Positions 7,064 to 8,312 of a DNA stretch of 8,312 nucleotides are shown here, piece by piece. The notes beneath the pieces were generated by a model. That model was not told the DNA's origin. It ran no database searches and saw only the letters and a list, made by a program, of their open reading frames with translations. Both the position numbers and the translations under genes were made by a program. How positions within the stretch are numbered: the stretch's first letter is position 1; the number at the start of each line of letters is the position of its first letter. The stretch comes from Belnapia sp. (GTDB taxonomy: Bacteria; Pseudomonadota; Alphaproteobacteria; Acetobacterales; Acetobacteraceae): assembly GCA_028291445.1 (NCBI GenBank), contig JAQGIA010000345.1:1-8312 (forward strand). Direction: 5' to 3'.

Positions 7064-8312
7064 GGCGCGGCCTCCAACCAGTCGGGGATGCGGTTGCCGG
7101 CCAGCAGGGCCTCGATGCCCTGGCGTTCGCGCACCACGGCGAAGCGGTCGCCATCGACCAGGACCTCCGCCGCCAGGGGACGCATGTTGTAGGTGCTGCT
7201 CATCGCCGCGCCATAGGCTCCCGCATCCAGCAGGGCGACCAGCGCCCCGGGCCTGAGAGATGGCAAGGCCCGGCCGCGTGCAAAGGTGTCGCCGGTCTCG
7301 CAGACCGGCCCGACCACGTCGGCCGGGGCCAGGGGGGCGACCAGATCCACCGATCCCACCGGGAGGATGCCATGCCAGGCCTCGTACATCGCCGGCCGCA
7401 CCAGGTCGTTCATGGCGGCATCCAGCACCAGGAAGCGCCTGGCCGTGCCTTCCTTCTGGAGGATGACCGAGCTCAGCAGCAGCCCGGGCGGGCCGGCGAT
7501 CCAGCGGCCCGGCTCCAGCATCACCGGCAGGCCAAGCCCGCCGAGGGTCGCCTTGATGGCGCCGGCCAGGGCCTCGGGGCTGGGCGCCGGCTCGTCCCGG
7601 TAGGGAATGCCGAGGCCGCCGCCGCAATCGACCTGCCGCACCGGCAGCCCGGCTGCCCGCAGCGCCACCACCAACTCGGCCAGCCTGGCATAGGCAGCGC
7701 GATAGGCGGCCATCCCGCTGGTGATCTGGCTGCCGATATGCGTGGCCACGCCCACCGGCTCCAGCCCCGGCAGGGCCGCCATCCGGGCATAGAGGGCGGG
7801 GGCCTCGTCGATCGCCACGCCGAATTTGTTCTCGGACCGGCCGGTGGTGATCTTGGCGTGGGTCTTGGCATCCACGTCCGGGTTCACCCGCAGCGCGACC
7901 CGCGCCACGCGCCCGAGCGAGGTCGCCAGCGCCGCCAGCATCTCGACCTCCTCGGCGCTCTCGACGTTGATCTGGGCGATATCCTCGGCCAGCGCCAGAC
8001 GCAGCTCCCGCTCGGTCTTGCCGACGCCGGAAAAGACGATAGCGGAGGCCGGGATGCCCGCCGCCCGCGCCGCCCGCAGCTCGCCCTCGGAAACCACATC
8101 GGCCCCGAGACCTTCGGCCGCCAGTACCCGCAGCACGGCCAGGCTGGTATTCGCCTTGACCGCGTAATGGATGCCCGCTTGCAGTCCGGCGCCCTTCAGC
8201 GCCGCCTGCAAGGCCCGCGCCCGCCGCCGCAGGGCGCCTGCGGAATAGACCCAGGTCGGGGTCCCGGCCTCGGCGGCGATGCGCGCCAGCGGCACCTCCT
8301 CCACCAGCAGCC
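7060..8312 (-). CDS. lysA: Diaminopimelate decarboxylase (5' end off window)
   Basis: LysA removes CO2 from meso-2,6-diaminopimelate to give L-lysine, the last step of bacterial lysine synthesis, using pyridoxal phosphate (PLP) in the cytoplasm. Counting from the GTG codon at 8304 as residue 1, the PLP lysine is K50 in HYAVKAN. A THIGSQI segment (188-194) and GGGLGIPY (228-235) form the cofactor pocket. EPGRWI (264-269) and the catalytic CETGD (335-339) follow, and YNMRPLAAEVLVDG (372-385) is near the C-terminus. These are all the expected group III decarboxylase motifs. The frame stays open to the window edge (Leu-Leu before that GTG), and family members usually have some residues before VPLARIA, so the true start is probably beyond 8312. 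The TGA stop overlaps the proposed CTG start of the DUF4175 gene. Confidence 0.97.
   Translation of the reverse strand, partial: LLVEEVPLARIAAEAGTPTWVYSAGALRRRARALQAALKGAGLQAGIHYAVKANTSLAVLRVLAAEGLGADVVSEGELRAARAAGIPASAIVFSGVGKTERELRLALAEDIAQINVESAEEVEMLAALATSLGRVARVALRVNPDVDAKTHAKITTGRSENKFGVAIDEAPALYARMAALPGLEPVGVATHIGSQITSGMAAYRAAYARLAELVVALRAAGLPVRQVDCGGGLGIPYRDEPAPSPEALAGAIKATLGGLGLPVMLEPGRWIAGPPGLLLSSVILQKEGTARRFLVLDAAMNDLVRPAMYEAWHGILPVGSVDLVAPLAPADVVGPVCETGDTFARGRALPSLRPGALVALLDAGAYGAAMSSTYNMRPLAAEVLVDGDRFAVVRERQGIEALLAGNRIPDWLEAAP
7071..7075 (-). promoter_or_regulatory. Ribosome binding site pointing to the CTG start of the DUF4175 gene
   Basis: GGAGG on the minus strand, inside the last codons of lysA, lies 7 nt before CTG at 7063-7061. 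This is ideal Shine-Dalgarno spacing, and no other start codon sits at the right distance in this frame. It is the main evidence for the CTG start. Confidence 0.6.

Noticed and set aside
4400..7192. A 930-codon open frame on the plus strand antisense to the DUF4175 gene
   Set aside because: It mirrors the real gene in GC-rich DNA, reads as Leu/His/Arg/Gly-rich sequence with no recognisable domain, and the minus-strand product has clear family motifs.
7064..7627. N-terminal extension of the DUF4175 protein to the ATG at 7627
   Set aside because: The 188 extra codons lie wholly inside lysA in another frame and look like shadow sequence.
8302..8304. GTG at 8304 as the true lysA start
   Set aside because: The frame continues to the window edge without a stop, and the protein would lack the few residues usually found before the VPLARIA segment.

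Overview
The window is about 8.3 kb of ordinary-looking, very GC-rich chromosomal DNA, most likely from an alphaproteobacterium, with an Acetobacteraceae/Roseomonas-like genome as the best guess. The guess rests on the base composition (long open frames on the wrong strand everywhere) and on a lysA gene followed directly by a gene of the alphaproteobacterial low-complexity family TIGR02302/DUF4175. No database search was possible, so taxonomy and family names come from reading motifs.

Layout. Bases 1-1583 carry two plus-strand genes: the 3' part of a DinG-type (XPD-like) ATP-dependent DNA helicase, cut by the left edge, and a small TerB-like protein. A hairpin that overlaps the helicase stop codon and is followed by a T5 run separates them. 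Bases 1584-1689 are a short intergenic stretch between convergent genes, with a perfect 12-bp inverted repeat and a second, imperfect one. Bases 1690-8312 are five minus-strand genes, read right to left: lysA (diaminopimelate decarboxylase, cut by the right edge), the TIGR02302/DUF4175 membrane/coiled-coil protein, a cation diffusion facilitator (CDF) metal exporter, a zinc-dependent alcohol/formaldehyde dehydrogenase-like enzyme, and a small four-helix membrane protein.

How the genes relate. The minus-strand genes are tightly packed. lysA and the DUF4175 gene overlap if the latter starts at a CTG inside a CTGA overlap. DUF4175 and the CDF gene are 1 nt apart. The dehydrogenase and the small membrane protein share an ATGA stop/start. 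Only the CDF-to-dehydrogenase gap (91 bp) is large enough for an internal promoter. A likely reading is a lysA-DUF4175-CDF unit followed by a dehydrogenase-membrane protein unit, possibly read through as one transcript. LysA makes lysine from meso-diaminopimelate. The other genes look like envelope, metal-efflux and aldehyde/alcohol-handling functions without an obvious shared pathway.

No RNA gene, CRISPR array, insertion sequence or phage gene was seen, and there is no gene-free stretch over 300 bases. No clear novel system is present. The observations most worth checking are the apparent CTG start of the DUF4175 gene, the adjacent 15-bp tandem duplication, the intergenic palindromic element, and the coupled dehydrogenase/small membrane protein pair.
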